Positions 18,675-28,348 of a DNA stretch of 64,000 bases are shown here, in pieces. A program made the position numbers and the translations under genes. Position 1 is the stretch's first letter; the number at the start of each line of letters is the position of its first letter. The notes beneath the pieces are model-generated. The model searched no databases. It was not told the DNA's origin and saw nothing but the letters and a program-made list of their open reading frames with translations. Source of the DNA: Ignavibacteria bacterium UBA2373 (lineage in GTDB: Bacteria; Bacteroidota; Ignavibacteria; Kapaibacteriales; UBA961); contig DDTD01000028.1 in assembly GCA_002344005.1 (NCBI GenBank), positions 1 to 64,000 on the forward strand, read 5' to 3'.

Positions 18675-19513
18675 ATATCCTCACATTGATGGATACAATT
18701 CGCAAACAAGCTCAACAATACACAGCTGCGTTTGCCAATATTGAACAGGAAATTGCCGCTTTGGCAAAACAACGAGACGATATGCGCCGTGAAATCGAAG
18801 AATTTCGCTCCAAAGCTGACTTTATTCTCAATCAAATACAACAAACAACAAACGAAACTTTACTTACCGTTGACAGCCGAGCAAAGACTGTTGAGCTTAT
18901 CTATAATGAACTTGACTCAATCAATACGCTCTACAACACTTTAGATAAACTACGCATTTCACTCGAAGCACGCGATGCCGAACTTGCCGGAATGTTACAA
19001 TCCACAAAAGCTTTGGTCGCCAAACAAATTGACCAAGGATTAGAAAAATCAGCTCTCAAGTTAGACACCATGATGGAAAAAGCACAAGCACGCATCGCAA
19101 CATTCGATCAAAAATTAGCTGCATTGCAAGACCAGCAGAGACGTATGTTCACCATACTTGGCGATGATGTACAAGCATTAAAAGATGCTCAAAGCAGACA
19201 AGAACTGCCTCTGAGAAATGATATTTCACGAATGAGAACAGAATTGGAACTCTTTAAAGAAGAAGTACTGACTCATTCCTCATACAGTGCTCAAACTTCA
19301 CAAGAAATCGGACAAATAAAACAACAGACTCAACCTATTACAGAAGAAAAAGTACGCAAAGAGATAGACGTACATCGCCGCAAAACAGAACAAGTAGCAA
19401 CTCATATCCAAACGGTGGAAAGTAAGTTGAACATTGCATTGGGCGTAGCAATCTTTGGTATTGCATTAACTATTCTTTCGGTTTTCAGTGTGCTTTTCGA
19501 ATGGTTCAAATAA
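18650..19513 (+). CDS. Coiled-coil protein with C-terminal membrane anchor
   Basis: 287 residues. Residues ~10-255 are almost entirely heptad-like charged/Leu/Ala/Gln sequence predicted to form long coiled coils. A single hydrophobic helix closes the protein (IALGVAIFGIALTILSVF, about residues 264-282), giving a tail-anchored topology with the coiled coil in the cytoplasm. No enzymatic motif was seen. It overlaps the small 97-residue gene upstream, so they may work as a pair. The architecture resembles envelope- or division-associated scaffolds but that is only a guess. Confidence 0.7.
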   Translation: MSEQSLPLDILTLMDTIRKQAQQYTAAFANIEQEIAALAKQRDDMRREIEEFRSKADFILNQIQQTTNETLLTVDSRAKTVELIYNELDSINTLYNTLDKLRISLEARDAELAGMLQSTKALVAKQIDQGLEKSALKLDTMMEKAQARIATFDQKLAALQDQQRRMFTILGDDVQALKDAQSRQELPLRNDISRMRTELELFKEEVLTHSSYSAQTSQEIGQIKQQTQPITEEKVRKEIDVHRRKTEQVATHIQTVESKLNIALGVAIFGIALTILSVFSVLFEWFK

Positions 19514-19822
19514 ATAACCTCACCCCTCATCTACGTTTTTCATCAATAAACCGTGATGACGAAGCTATCTGAACGCCTCAAGCATAATTATACTAACTGT
19601 TCGATACCCTAATTTCTCCTCCTTACTACTATTGTACAAGGAAATGCGAAGAAAATCGTTACACTTATTCAACACCTTTATTGCAAAATGAACAAATTTT
19701 ACAACTCAAAGGAAAAACAAATCCGTAGTTTTGCATTCCGTAGCATTGAAGAAAACGATGACCAAAACCGAATCAATACTTAACACAACTTTTTCACACT
19801 ACACTATTAGGATAATCACAGT
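19514..19822. other. Intergenic region upstream of citrate synthase
   Basis: 309 bases without a supported gene. It holds the TAGTTTTG promoter box at 19726-19733; no terminator for the preceding coiled-coil gene was found. Confidence 0.6.
19726..19733 (+). promoter_or_regulatory. -7 promoter box (TAGTTTTG) for citrate synthase
   Basis: Exact TAnnTTTG match 90 bases upstream of the start codon. Confidence 0.5.
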
Positions 19823-21097
19823 ATGGAACTGTTCAAAAAACGTTTAGCAGAAACAATCCCGGGAATACGTGCACAACGTACGGCATTAGCAAAAGAGCAT
19901 GGAGAAAAGCAACTTGCAACAGCAACCATTGGCGCATTACTTGGCGGTATGCGCGGCTTGCCTGCCCTCTTATGCGAAACTTCATCTGTGTCGGCAGACG
20001 AAGGTGTACGTATCCGTAATACTCCCATTTTAGAACTTACAAATATCGAAGCAGAGGACTGCTTCTTCCTCTTATGCACCGGATCACTTCCTTCAAAAGA
20101 AGAAGCAGAAGAACTCCGCGCTGCACTCGAAGCTAAATCAACCGTACCTGACTATATCTGGAATGTCTTACGTGCTATGCCCGCAGACTCACACCCCATG
20201 GCTATGCTCAGCGCTGCGCTTAACACTCTCGAACGCGAATCCGCGTTCCGCAAAGCATACGACGAAGGCGCAGGCAAAGACAAACTATGGGAAGCAACTC
20301 TCGATGATTGCATCACACTACTCGGTTCCATCTCTGCAATTGCCGCAGGCATCTATCGCATTCGTTTCAACAAAGGAGAACTCATCGCTCCCAAAACAGG
20401 TGCAACATGGAGCGAAAACTTCGCCCATATGCTCGGCGTAAGCAATGACCCCAACTGGATTGACCTCATACGACTCTACTTAGTGCTCCACAGCGACCAC
20501 GAAGGAGGCAATGTCAGCGCAATGACCGCACACACCGTCAGCTCCGCACTCAGCGACGTATTCTACTCAATGGCTGCAGGACTCAACGGTTTAGCAGGAC
20601 CACTCCACGGATTAGCAAACCAAGAATGTCTCGGATTCATTATTGACATACGCAATCACTTCAACGGCGTACCAACCGACGAACAAATGCGCGAATTCAC
20701 ATGGAACAGACTCAACAATGGACAAGTCATTCCCGGATACGGACACGCTGTACTCAGAGTCACTGACCCACGCTTCACTGCATTCTATCAATTCGCCGAA
20801 CAACACAATCTCAGCGATGAAAACATTGACATCATGAAAAAACTCTTCAACATAGTCCCCGAAGTTCTCAAAGAACAAGGCAAAGCAAGCAACCCATGGC
20901 CCAATGTTGATGCAGCAAGCGGATCATTACTCTACCATTACGGCATGACAGAATTTGAATTCTACACCGTCATGTTCGGCGTCTCACGTGCAATGGGTAT
21001 CGGTTCACAAATACTCTTCCATCGCATGGCAGGATCACCAATCGTCAGACCAAAATCAATGACCTTCGCGCAGCTCCAAGCAGCAGCAGCAAAATAA
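19823..21097 (+). CDS. Citrate synthase, mitochondrial-like (type I) form
   Basis: 424 residues. The catalytic residues are H262 in GPLHGLANQE, H308 in PGYGHAVLRVTDPR and D363 in PNVDAASGSLL; the LHSDHEGGNVSA segment binds oxaloacetate/CoA. These blocks resemble the eukaryotic mitochondrial enzyme more than the hexameric gamma-proteobacterial GltA, which has a different N-terminal domain. It condenses acetyl-CoA and oxaloacetate at entry to the TCA cycle. Codons favour A and C at third positions (CTC, GCA, ATC, AAC), unlike the adjacent thiolase. It is convergent with the thiolase gene and shares a bidirectional terminator. Confidence 0.94.
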   Translation: MELFKKRLAETIPGIRAQRTALAKEHGEKQLATATIGALLGGMRGLPALLCETSSVSADEGVRIRNTPILELTNIEAEDCFFLLCTGSLPSKEEAEELRAALEAKSTVPDYIWNVLRAMPADSHPMAMLSAALNTLERESAFRKAYDEGAGKDKLWEATLDDCITLLGSISAIAAGIYRIRFNKGELIAPKTGATWSENFAHMLGVSNDPNWIDLIRLYLVLHSDHEGGNVSAMTAHTVSSALSDVFYSMAAGLNGLAGPLHGLANQECLGFIIDIRNHFNGVPTDEQMREFTWNRLNNGQVIPGYGHAVLRVTDPRFTAFYQFAEQHNLSDENIDIMKKLFNIVPEVLKEQGKASNPWPNVDAASGSLLYHYGMTEFEFYTVMFGVSRAMGIGSQILFHRMAGSPIVRPKSMTFAQLQAAAAK

Positions 21098-21117
21098 AAC
21101 AAACCTCATACAACAAC

Positions 21118-21154
21118 AAAAAACGCTGTTTGATACTTTTCAAACAGCGTTTTT
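21118..21154. terminator. Bidirectional terminator between citrate synthase and thiolase
   Basis: Stem AAAAACGCTGTTTG / CAAACAGCGTTTTT with an 8-base loop; A-run on the left and T-run on the right, suitable for both strands. Confidence 0.9.
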
Positions 21155-21176
21155 CATTTAGAACTCAATCAAAAAA

Positions 21177-22352
21177 TCAAAGCATCTCAACAATCAAAGC
21201 ACTTGCCTCGCCACCGCCAATACACAAAGTAGCCAAACCATATCTACCCCCCGTACGCTGCAAAGCGAACAACAAAGTCGTCAACACACGAGCCCCCGAA
21301 GCGCCAATAGGATGACCAATAGCAATAGCACCGCCATGAATATTCAACTTCTCATGCGGAATACCCAACTCATTCTTCGCTGCCAATGCCGTCACAGAAA
21401 ACGCCTCATTCACCTCAAACAAATCAATATCACCCAAACTCAAACCTGCCTTAGCCAACACCTTCTGAATGCCATGAATAGGAGCAGTATTAAAATCCTG
21501 CGGAGCATGAGCAAAAGAAACCTGCGCCACAATACGAGCCATCGGCTTCACACCAAGCTCCGCCGCCTTCGCCTCCGAAGCAAGCACCAAAGCAGCAGCA
21601 CCATCATCAATAGAACTCGCATTCGCCGCCGTAATAGTACCGTCCTTCTTAAACACAGGCTTCAGCTCACGAATCTTATCAAAACGCACCTTACCCGGCT
21701 CCTCATCTGAACCAATAACCACATCGCCCTTCTTATCCTTCACCACCACAGGCGCAATCTCAGCATCGAACCAGCCATTCTTCTGCGCAGCAATAGCACG
21801 AGTATAACTCTCAATCGTATAATCATCCTGCATATCACGGCTAATAGAACAATCCACAGCGCATTGCTCCGCAAAATCGCCCATCGCAACCTTCTGATAC
21901 GCATCCGTCAAACCATCATACTGCATAGAATCAATAATCTCACCATTACCATAACGATAACCCGTACGCGCCTTCGCAAGCAAATAAGGACCATTCGACA
22001 TAGACTCCTGACCACCCGCAACCACAATCTCAGCATCGCCGCAACGAATAGCCTGATCGGCAAGCATCACAGACTTCAAACCGCTACCGCACACCTTATT
22101 AATAGTCATACAAGGCACAGAAGCAGGAACACCCGCACCCAAAGCAGCCTGACGAGCAGGCGCCTGACCAACACCCGCCGTCAACACATTACCCATAATA
22201 ACCTCGCTCACATCTGAAGCTGCAATACCCGCACGCTCAATCGCTGCCTTAATAGCAACCGCACCCAACTGTGGAGCCGAAAAACCCGACAATGAACCCA
22301 TAAATGCACCCACCGGAGTACGTGCCGCCGATAAAATTACTGTTGAACCCAT
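21177..22352 (-). CDS. Acetyl-CoA C-acetyltransferase (thiolase)
   Basis: 391 residues from MGSTVILSAARTPVGAF; the upstream in-frame extension to 22412 is not family-like. Catalytic residues are C88 in INKVCGSGLKSV, H347 in GGAIAIGHPIGASG and C377 in ATLCIGGGEA. The length and motifs fit the biosynthetic/degradative tetrameric acetoacetyl-CoA thiolase family. It makes or cleaves acetoacetyl-CoA; there are no PHB or ketone-body genes next to it to decide direction. Codon use strongly favours G and T at third position (CAG, GAG, AAG, GGT, TTG), the opposite of citrate synthase. Confidence 0.94.
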   Translation of the reverse strand: MGSTVILSAARTPVGAFMGSLSGFSAPQLGAVAIKAAIERAGIAASDVSEVIMGNVLTAGVGQAPARQAALGAGVPASVPCMTINKVCGSGLKSVMLADQAIRCGDAEIVVAGGQESMSNGPYLLAKARTGYRYGNGEIIDSMQYDGLTDAYQKVAMGDFAEQCAVDCSISRDMQDDYTIESYTRAIAAQKNGWFDAEIAPVVVKDKKGDVVIGSDEEPGKVRFDKIRELKPVFKKDGTITAANASSIDDGAAALVLASEAKAAELGVKPMARIVAQVSFAHAPQDFNTAPIHGIQKVLAKAGLSLGDIDLFEVNEAFSVTALAAKNELGIPHEKLNIHGGAIAIGHPIGASGARVLTTLLFALQRTGGRYGLATLCIGGGEASALIVEML

Positions 22353-22731
22353 AAAAACTGAACTATAAATGAATGATACATAAATATAATTGATAATCAT
22401 ATTACCAAACACATGGAAGGATAAAGGTAGAAAATTAGTGTATCAACCCACATCCCAAAAAAAACCACACATATCCCAAAAAACTTCTCCCCCATCTTGG
22501 GGGAGACACAGAGGGGGCAAAAAAACAAAAACAACGTCCAACTAAATCCCGAAGGGATGTCATAATAATAGAAACAAATCCAGAACAAAACACAATCTCA
22601 AAGGGATGACATAGACAATCAATATACCGCTCCTGCGGAGCTGCGTATACTTTCTCTGGCTTCATTATCTATGAATATATCGCTCTTATGAAATTTGGCA
22701 TCTTCAAAGTACATATCCAATCCGCAGAAAG
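22353..22731. repeat. Intergenic patch with several short palindromes (REP-like)
   Basis: About 380 gene-free bases rich in short inverted repeats: CTCCCCC-atctt-GGGGGAG at 22487-22505, ATCCC-gaa-GGGAT at 22546-22558, a related AAAGGGATGACAT unit near 22600, and GCTCC-tgc-GGAGC at 22629-22641. The ATCCCGAAGGGATGTCAT unit and its degenerate partner look like decayed copies of a dispersed intergenic element of the kind common in Bacteroidota. There is no transposase gene. Confidence 0.5.
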
Positions 22732-22765
22732 AAAAAATAGCCCCCGAAGAAGTTCGAGGGCTATT
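22732..22765 (-). terminator. Terminator of the chemoreceptor gene
   Basis: On the minus strand, stem AATAGCCC-TCGAA / TTCG-GGGGCTATT followed by T6; 38 bases after the chemoreceptor stop. Confidence 0.85.
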
Positions 22766-22803
22766 GAGTTTATGAGGCGATTGGTAAATACTGATATGTA
22801 GTA

Positions 22804-24999
22804 TTATCGCAGTAATCCTGCTGTTTTTCTTTGGTTTATGACTTGCCTTGAGTCGAGTTCTGCTTTTTTTCTCCTGCCTGTGACATCCACTTGAGAGGTG
22901 AGTTCTTTGAGGATTTCGGCTAATTGACTTAATTCTGTGACATTGCGAGCTACATCCATAATAGTAGAAGCAGATTCGGCAGAGATAGTGGAAATATTGG
23001 TAACATTGCGAGCGATGGTATCGCTGGTGAGTGATTGTTCTTGGGCAGCACCTGCGATGGAGCTTACTAATTCGACCATGTGCCCTGCACTTTGCACAAC
23101 TTGTTTAAGGGCTTCGCCGGCATTGTCCGCCATCGCAATGCCTTGCTCAACTTCTTTGCTGCCTTGTTGCATTTGTTTTACGGCTTCGGAAGTCTCTTTT
23201 TGGATGGAAGTAATCATATCGCGAATTTGTTTTGTAGCGGTGGTTGTTCTTTCGGCGAGTTTACGGACTTCGTCGGCAACGACCGCAAAACCACGCCCTT
23301 GATCGCCTGCTCGAGCGGCTTCGATGGCGGCATTGAGAGCAAGTAAGTTTGTTTGGTCTGCAATATCGCTGATAACGGAGACAATTTCGACGATAGAAGT
23401 TCCTGCATCACCAAGTCGTTGGACAGTTTGTTGTGATTCGTGCACGACGCCTGCAATATGTCTCATTTTTGCGATGGTATTTTGCACGGTTTGTTGTCCT
23501 TCTGTTGCAAGTTGCCCATTGCTTTGTGCAAATTCGGAAGTTTTTTGGGCACTGTTAGCCGTTTCAATAATATTGCTTGCCATTTCTTCGACGGCAGCCG
23601 CCACATCAATCGCTTGCCCGGATTGTTCGCGCGCACCGGCGGCAAGTTCTTCGGTAGCTCCGCTTATGCTTTGAGTGGAATCAGCCATGGTGTAGCTTAG
23701 TTCTTGAATTTGCCCGACGATTGCTCGTAAATCGTGCTTTGTTTTTCTGTCTGTGATAACAATACCTGCTAATTGAGAAACGATTTGTATGGTATCTTCA
23801 TCAAAATCAGTGAATTCCTTGCCATCTTCTTTTTCGGTGAAATAGACATTGCCCATAGATTCTTTTCCAAAGAGTATGGGAGCACCGACAAAAGATTTCA
23901 TGGGAGGGTGCCCTGAGGGGAAGCCGGAGCTGCTGGGGTGTTTGGACATGTCGGCAACACGTAACACTTTTCCGGTTTGTTGAATGTGACCGAGCAATCC
24001 TTTGCCGACGGGTGGATGCGCAATGCGTTTTTTTTGTTCTTCGGTCATGCCGACGGTAACAAATGATTTGACAGAACCATCTTCGTTCATGATGGAAGCA
24101 GCTGCATAGCGTGCTTTGACAATTTCCATAAGCCCTTTGAGCATAGATTCTAATGCTGTTTCGGTGCTGCGTTGATCAGAAGTCATTTCAACGATGGTGT
24201 TCATCATCAGCTTAGCGCCATGCAAACGGTTTTTGATATCGGTTTTCATGACATTGAAAGCTTTGATAAGAGTACCAATGTCATCATCATGAGTTTCAGG
24301 AACATTGTGGGAATAATCACCGAGCAATACTTTTTCGGTTGCTATAGTCAGTTCAGCGATTCGTGGCGAAATTAAGCGTTCAATAATCCATCCCATAACA
24401 AGATTGACAATAATGGCAACAACCACACCAATAATCAATAGAATCAATAGTTCTGACGCAAGTCCTTGCAAAATTTGATTGTCTTTTACAGAGATTGCCG
24501 AGATAATATCACCCATTTTTCCCAATTCGCCCTCGAGAGCAATATATGCTGTTTCAAATTCTGCAACGCCGGCAAGGGCAGCATTTTTATCAGTTTTGGC
24601 GGTTTCGATGATTTTTTCGGCGGCTTGCACATATTGTTTATAGACGGGTGCTGTTTTGGTATAGCCGCTGCGTACATCGGGAAGTGAAGTAGGGCTTATC
24701 ATTTCGTCCAATTTTTGTGAGCCGATAGTGCCATGTTCTTGCAGCTGGCTCATTGCGGTGTTGGCTTCGGTGTTTGGCAGTAGAGCGGAATAAACATCTC
24801 CGCGAATGGCATCGTGCATTATGTCTAATTGTCCTTGGCATATAATTGCTTCAAGGTTTTTTTGTAAGTCTTTATTTGCTCTCACAATTTTATTGGATTG
24901 CCAATAGACAATAATGCCACCGAGGGCTATAAAAAACGTATTCATCGCTATCAGAATAACTAACTTTGCTTTTACCGTAGAATTAGTAAATTTTTTCAT
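22804..24999 (-). CDS. Methyl-accepting chemotaxis protein with GAF domain
   Basis: 731 residues; AGAGGTG precedes the ATG. TM1 spans about residues 12-31, then a helical periplasmic sensor domain of ~150 residues, TM2 (about 183-207), a HAMP domain, and a GAF domain (about 270-420; [51 protein letters not shown]). Last comes the MA signalling domain with the conserved tip ([20 protein letters not shown]). The GAF between HAMP and the signalling tip suggests a second, cytoplasmic input. No che genes or flagellar genes occur in the window, so output may be gliding/twitching or another response. It is a single-gene transcript. Confidence 0.92.
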   Translation of the reverse strand: MKKFTNSTVKAKLVILIAMNTFFIALGGIIVYWQSNKIVRANKDLQKNLEAIICQGQLDIMHDAIRGDVYSALLPNTEANTAMSQLQEHGTIGSQKLDEMISPTSLPDVRSGYTKTAPVYKQYVQAAEKIIETAKTDKNAALAGVAEFETAYIALEGELGKMGDIISAISVKDNQILQGLASELLILLIIGVVVAIIVNLVMGWIIERLISPRIAELTIATEKVLLGDYSHNVPETHDDDIGTLIKAFNVMKTDIKNRLHGAKLMMNTIVEMTSDQRSTETALESMLKGLMEIVKARYAAASIMNEDGSVKSFVTVGMTEEQKKRIAHPPVGKGLLGHIQQTGKVLRVADMSKHPSSSGFPSGHPPMKSFVGAPILFGKESMGNVYFTEKEDGKEFTDFDEDTIQIVSQLAGIVITDRKTKHDLRAIVGQIQELSYTMADSTQSISGATEELAAGAREQSGQAIDVAAAVEEMASNIIETANSAQKTSEFAQSNGQLATEGQQTVQNTIAKMRHIAGVVHESQQTVQRLGDAGTSIVEIVSVISDIADQTNLLALNAAIEAARAGDQGRGFAVVADEVRKLAERTTTATKQIRDMITSIQKETSEAVKQMQQGSKEVEQGIAMADNAGEALKQVVQSAGHMVELVSSIAGAAQEQSLTSDTIARNVTNISTISAESASTIMDVARNVTELSQLAEILKELTSQVDVTGRRKKAELDSRQVINQRKTAGLLR

Positions 25000-25220
25000 T
25001 TATACACCTCTCATAAAACATGAATTGAGAATAGTCAACGATAATATTTCGTAAAAATACAATGTTATTCTATAAGTACAATCAAGTTTTTGACAGAAAA
25101 ATTAACCCGATTGTTTTTTAGAAGAAATAACACAATGTAAGCCAGACCTATATTATGCCAATAGCAGAGGCGTAGCAAAGTCTGCGAACAATAGAGAGCA
25201 TTAATGATAGAGGGGATATA
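25000..25220. other. Intergenic region, no feature recognised
   Basis: 221 bases upstream of the chemoreceptor. A near-consensus box (TATTTTTA, minus strand) lies about 50-60 bases before that gene but misses the final G; nothing else was seen. Confidence 0.4.
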
Positions 25221-25475
25221 TTATTCAAGGATTATTTCTTTGCTATGTAATGCAGGATTGACAACAACTACAATTGCTCCCAAATAGGTGGAGAGCGTGA
25301 ACGATTCGGGCAAGGTTGTGGAGACATTATAGAGGAAACGATCTTCTTGTACGCTATAGAGCCATGTAAAGAAACCAAAGGACACATGAAGCTTTTGTGG
25401 CAGCATAGCATGTTCAACAATGTATTCATCTATTTTTTGATACATTTCTGCACAGTATTCAAAAGGTATAGTCAT
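25221..25475 (-). CDS. Small hypothetical protein, 84 residues
   Basis: Unrecognised soluble product without signal peptide. The C-terminal half is hydrophobic and beta-rich (TYLGAIVVVVNPAL). It has no clear ribosome site and stands alone between the chemoreceptor and the acyltransferase gene. Coding status is plausible from the balanced amino-acid composition, not proven. Confidence 0.5.
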   Translation of the reverse strand: MTIPFEYCAEMYQKIDEYIVEHAMLPQKLHVSFGFFTWLYSVQEDRFLYNVSTTLPESFTLSTYLGAIVVVVNPALHSKEIILE

Positions 25476-25572
25476 ACGAGATTGTCAGTGAGTTTGTGTG
25501 ATGGATAAAACCGCAATGTTAAAGCAATGACACATAGAACGGAATTTTGTAACAGCAAAATAATCGAATTCA

Positions 25573-26751
25573 TTATTTGGCTTCAGGAAAAAACCAGAGT
25601 TTGATGAGTTCAGGATTTTTTGGGGCAAAGAAAAACCATGTCATAACCGCAGCGCCAAATGTCCAGAGTAGATATTTTGCTTGTTGTGGCTTATGTCTTT
25701 TCACAAGATTCCAGAGTAAAGCCCCTATGACACAAATGGCTGTTACGGCTAAGGTAAGGACAATAATGCCGGAGGGTTCTTGCTGTCTTTCGATGATAAA
25801 ACGCAAACTCCAATCACGCATCACAGTAAAGATAAGAATGCCTTGCAGTATATAGATGAAGAGCGATTCTTGCCCGCAGCGTCGCACAATATCGGCGAAT
25901 CGCCCTGTAAACCATCGTTCTCCAAGAAACAGCAATGAAAAGAACAGCGATGCGCCGGAGAGGCGAAAGATAAAATACTCGGGAGCCATAGTCCACCATT
26001 TTTTTCCCTCAAAAGCAGAAAGTCCTGTGTTTTTAAGTGTAAAGAGAAAGAAACAAAGGAATAGTGTGACTGAACTTATGATAATGGCAAATCGCTGTTT
26101 GTCTTTGGCTTCAAAGAAATATCCTGCCAAAGCAGCACCGCCAAAGAAGTATCCTCCCCATGGAACAAATGGGAATGGAGAAATTGGAACGGGTGCCAAT
26201 AGTGTCATGAATGGATTGGGCAAAAGAGTATAGATTTCTGTTTGCCAAATCGGTGCGGCAGCAAAGAAAAACAGTATGGTGATTGCCACAAAAAGCCCAC
26301 GCATGGTTTTCATTGAAATAGGCAATAATGCTATGGCTAAGGCAGTGAGTGAGGAAAAGACAATGCTATGAAGGACATCGCAACGGTAGAATATTGCCAT
26401 TTCATCGGGAGTGGCTTCCATAAAATGCCGTAAAGCCATCGAAGGAGTATCCAATAGATAAGCAGCAGTAAGAATATAAAGTAAGCGTCGCAGATAAAGC
26501 CAGAGCGAAGGGGCGAAGGATTGATATTCATCGCGTTTGCGTCCGGCAGCAATCATGAATCCCACACCGGCACAGAAGATAAATCCGACAGACACAAATC
26601 CATTGGAGATATTAAGGGCATCATAGAACCATCCTTCTCGATATTCCGGTTTGATAAACTCATTGAGGACATGAGTTTCAATCATCCAAAGTGCAGCTAT
26701 GCCGCGCATAATATCAATAAACACAAAACGCAGTGAGCTTGCCTGTTTCAT
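25573..26751 (-). CDS. Polytopic membrane acyltransferase-like protein (DUF1624/HGSNAT type)
   Basis: 392 residues with about ten hydrophobic segments. The N-terminal FVFIDIMRGIAALWMIETH matches the start of the heparan-alpha-glucosaminide N-acetyltransferase catalytic (DUF1624) and acyltransferase-3 type families, where the Arg/His after the first helix is functional; VPWGGYFFGGAALAGYFFEA is a second typical segment. Such proteins transfer acyl groups across or at the inner membrane to glycans. The donor and acceptor are unknown here. It starts 32 bases before the murF stop region and may be in one transcript with murF. Confidence 0.75.
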   Translation of the reverse strand: MKQASSLRFVFIDIMRGIAALWMIETHVLNEFIKPEYREGWFYDALNISNGFVSVGFIFCAGVGFMIAAGRKRDEYQSFAPSLWLYLRRLLYILTAAYLLDTPSMALRHFMEATPDEMAIFYRCDVLHSIVFSSLTALAIALLPISMKTMRGLFVAITILFFFAAAPIWQTEIYTLLPNPFMTLLAPVPISPFPFVPWGGYFFGGAALAGYFFEAKDKQRFAIIISSVTLFLCFFLFTLKNTGLSAFEGKKWWTMAPEYFIFRLSGASLFFSLLFLGERWFTGRFADIVRRCGQESLFIYILQGILIFTVMRDWSLRFIIERQQEPSGIIVLTLAVTAICVIGALLWNLVKRHKPQQAKYLLWTFGAAVMTWFFFAPKNPELIKLWFFPEAK

Positions 26752-26786
26752 AGAGTTATGTTGCTCAATTTTTATAGTTTATATCG

Positions 26787-28160
26787 TTACAGATTGAATA
26801 ATTCGATTACTTTTTCCATTCTCATGCCCCGCGACCCCTTGATAAGAACGATATCGTCAGTCTTAGACAAAGTGCGTAACTGTTCAGCACATTGTTCATG
26901 GCTTGCAGCAATGCTTATGGTATCCGCTTGGATACTCAGCGCAGCTTTTATACAATATTCGCCTATGACAATCAGATGATGCGCTTTGGTAATTGCATTG
27001 TTTATGAGAACTTGATGTTCAATGTCTGTGGCATCGCCTAATTCACGCATATCGCCGAGTACTGCAATTTTTTTGCCGTGAGCCGGATACTCATGAAGGG
27101 TGTTCAAGGCAAGTGCCATAGATTCGGGATTGGCATTGTAACAATCATTCAGAAAAGTAATACCATGTATTTTTTGTACTACCATACGCGCATAGCCATG
27201 CGTTTCGGCAGGAGTATATTCTGCAAGATTCTTCAGCACAGAGCCAAGTTCCATACCCGCAGCAACACAAGCAGCAATAGCCGCAGTGGCATTAAGTACG
27301 GCAGTGGGTCCTATGGTCTTGAGCACACATGGTGCAATGCTGTTTTGATAGCACAATGTCAGTTGTGGATGCAGCTCTGCATCAAACGTATGTGTCGTTG
27401 CAATATCCGCATGAGTACGAGTGCTAAAAGTAACAGCTTTGTTGATACCGACATATCGGGCTAATCGTTCATCATCAAGATTAATAACCGGTATGCCTTT
27501 ATTGGTCTCCAGAAACCTAAAAAGTGCTGTTTCTTCTTTTTCTACTCCATCAAGATCAATAAGTTTTTCTAAATGCTCTTTTCCGATATTGGTAATAACC
27601 CCTACCGTAGGTGCAACAATATGAGCAAGTCTTTCAATTTCGCCGGGTTCATTAGTGCCTATTTCTATGACTGCTGCTTGATGATATGTCTGTAATTGCA
27701 GCAAAGTAAGCGGCACCCCGATACGATTATTGTAATTGGATTCTGTTTTTAGAGTTATGACTTGTGCGGCACAACAATGAGCTATAAGTTCTTTGGTCGA
27801 AGTTTTTCCGGCTGCTCCCGCAATGGCAATAATCGGAATCGAAAACTTATCCCTATGAAAACGAGCTAATTCACCAAGTGCAAAGAGGGTATCATCAACG
27901 GCAATATGAGGTAGATCAGAATAGATAGCCGCTTTTTCATGAAGAATCATCACTGCACAAGCACCCTTGTCTATCGCCGAACGAACATGGTCATGCCCAT
28001 CAAAACGTTCTCCCGACAATGCAATAAAAAGTGCTCCGCTATGTAAAAATCGCGTGTCTGTCGTAACACTTGTGCACTCAATCGGCAAATGATGACAATG
28101 TTCTTCCCCAAATAAAGAAAAGAGTTCTTCACGGGTAAATATCGTAGTATTTTCAATCAT
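26787..28160 (-). CDS. murF: MurF, UDP-MurNAc-tripeptide--D-Ala-D-Ala ligase
   Basis: 457 residues from MIENTTIFTREELF. Start 28160 is preferred because a TATTTTTG promoter box at 28180-28187 predicts transcription starting just upstream of it, excluding the two further upstream ATGs. Mur ligase landmarks: AGAAGKTSTKELIAH (ATP loop), NYNNRIGVPLTLL, EIGTNEPGEI, GVITNIGKEHLE, FLNDCYNANPESM and IAVLGDMRELG. It adds D-Ala-D-Ala to the peptidoglycan precursor in the cytoplasm. No other mur/dcw genes flank it, so it lies outside the usual cell-wall cluster. Confidence 0.94.
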   Translation of the reverse strand: MIENTTIFTREELFSLFGEEHCHHLPIECTSVTTDTRFLHSGALFIALSGERFDGHDHVRSAIDKGACAVMILHEKAAIYSDLPHIAVDDTLFALGELARFHRDKFSIPIIAIAGAAGKTSTKELIAHCCAAQVITLKTESNYNNRIGVPLTLLQLQTYHQAAVIEIGTNEPGEIERLAHIVAPTVGVITNIGKEHLEKLIDLDGVEKEETALFRFLETNKGIPVINLDDERLARYVGINKAVTFSTRTHADIATTHTFDAELHPQLTLCYQNSIAPCVLKTIGPTAVLNATAAIAACVAAGMELGSVLKNLAEYTPAETHGYARMVVQKIHGITFLNDCYNANPESMALALNTLHEYPAHGKKIAVLGDMRELGDATDIEHQVLINNAITKAHHLIVIGEYCIKAALSIQADTISIAASHEQCAEQLRTLSKTDDIVLIKGSRGMRMEKVIELFNL

Positions 28161-28179
28161 ATTAGGCGGAAAATTTGTG

Positions 28180-28187
28180 CAAAAATA
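28180..28187 (-). promoter_or_regulatory. -7 promoter box (TATTTTTG) for murF
   Basis: Exact TAnnTTTG match 20 bases before the chosen murF start; implies a very short leader of about a dozen bases. Confidence 0.5.
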
Positions 28188-28308
28188 GGATTTCATAGTA
28201 TGGTAAAAGCATATATGCACATCATGGAATGTAAAAAGCCACTTGATGAATGACAGACAATTGTGATAAAAAACTACCTTTCATACATTTTAACGACAAT
28301 TATTCCTC

Positions 28309-28316
28309 TAATTTTG
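28309..28316 (+). promoter_or_regulatory. -7 promoter box (TAATTTTG) for the GH3 gene
   Basis: Exact TAnnTTTG match 33 bases upstream of the GH3 start, in the divergent intergenic region with murF. Confidence 0.55.
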
Positions 28317-28348
28317 CCAATAATTCGACACGATTATGAAAGAACTAT

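Noticed and set aside
22353..22803. Replication origin at the strand-composition flip
   Set aside because: No DnaA-box cluster, no dnaA/dnaN/gyrB neighbours and no change of gene orientation. Later parts of the window do not keep the skew. Kept only as an observation.
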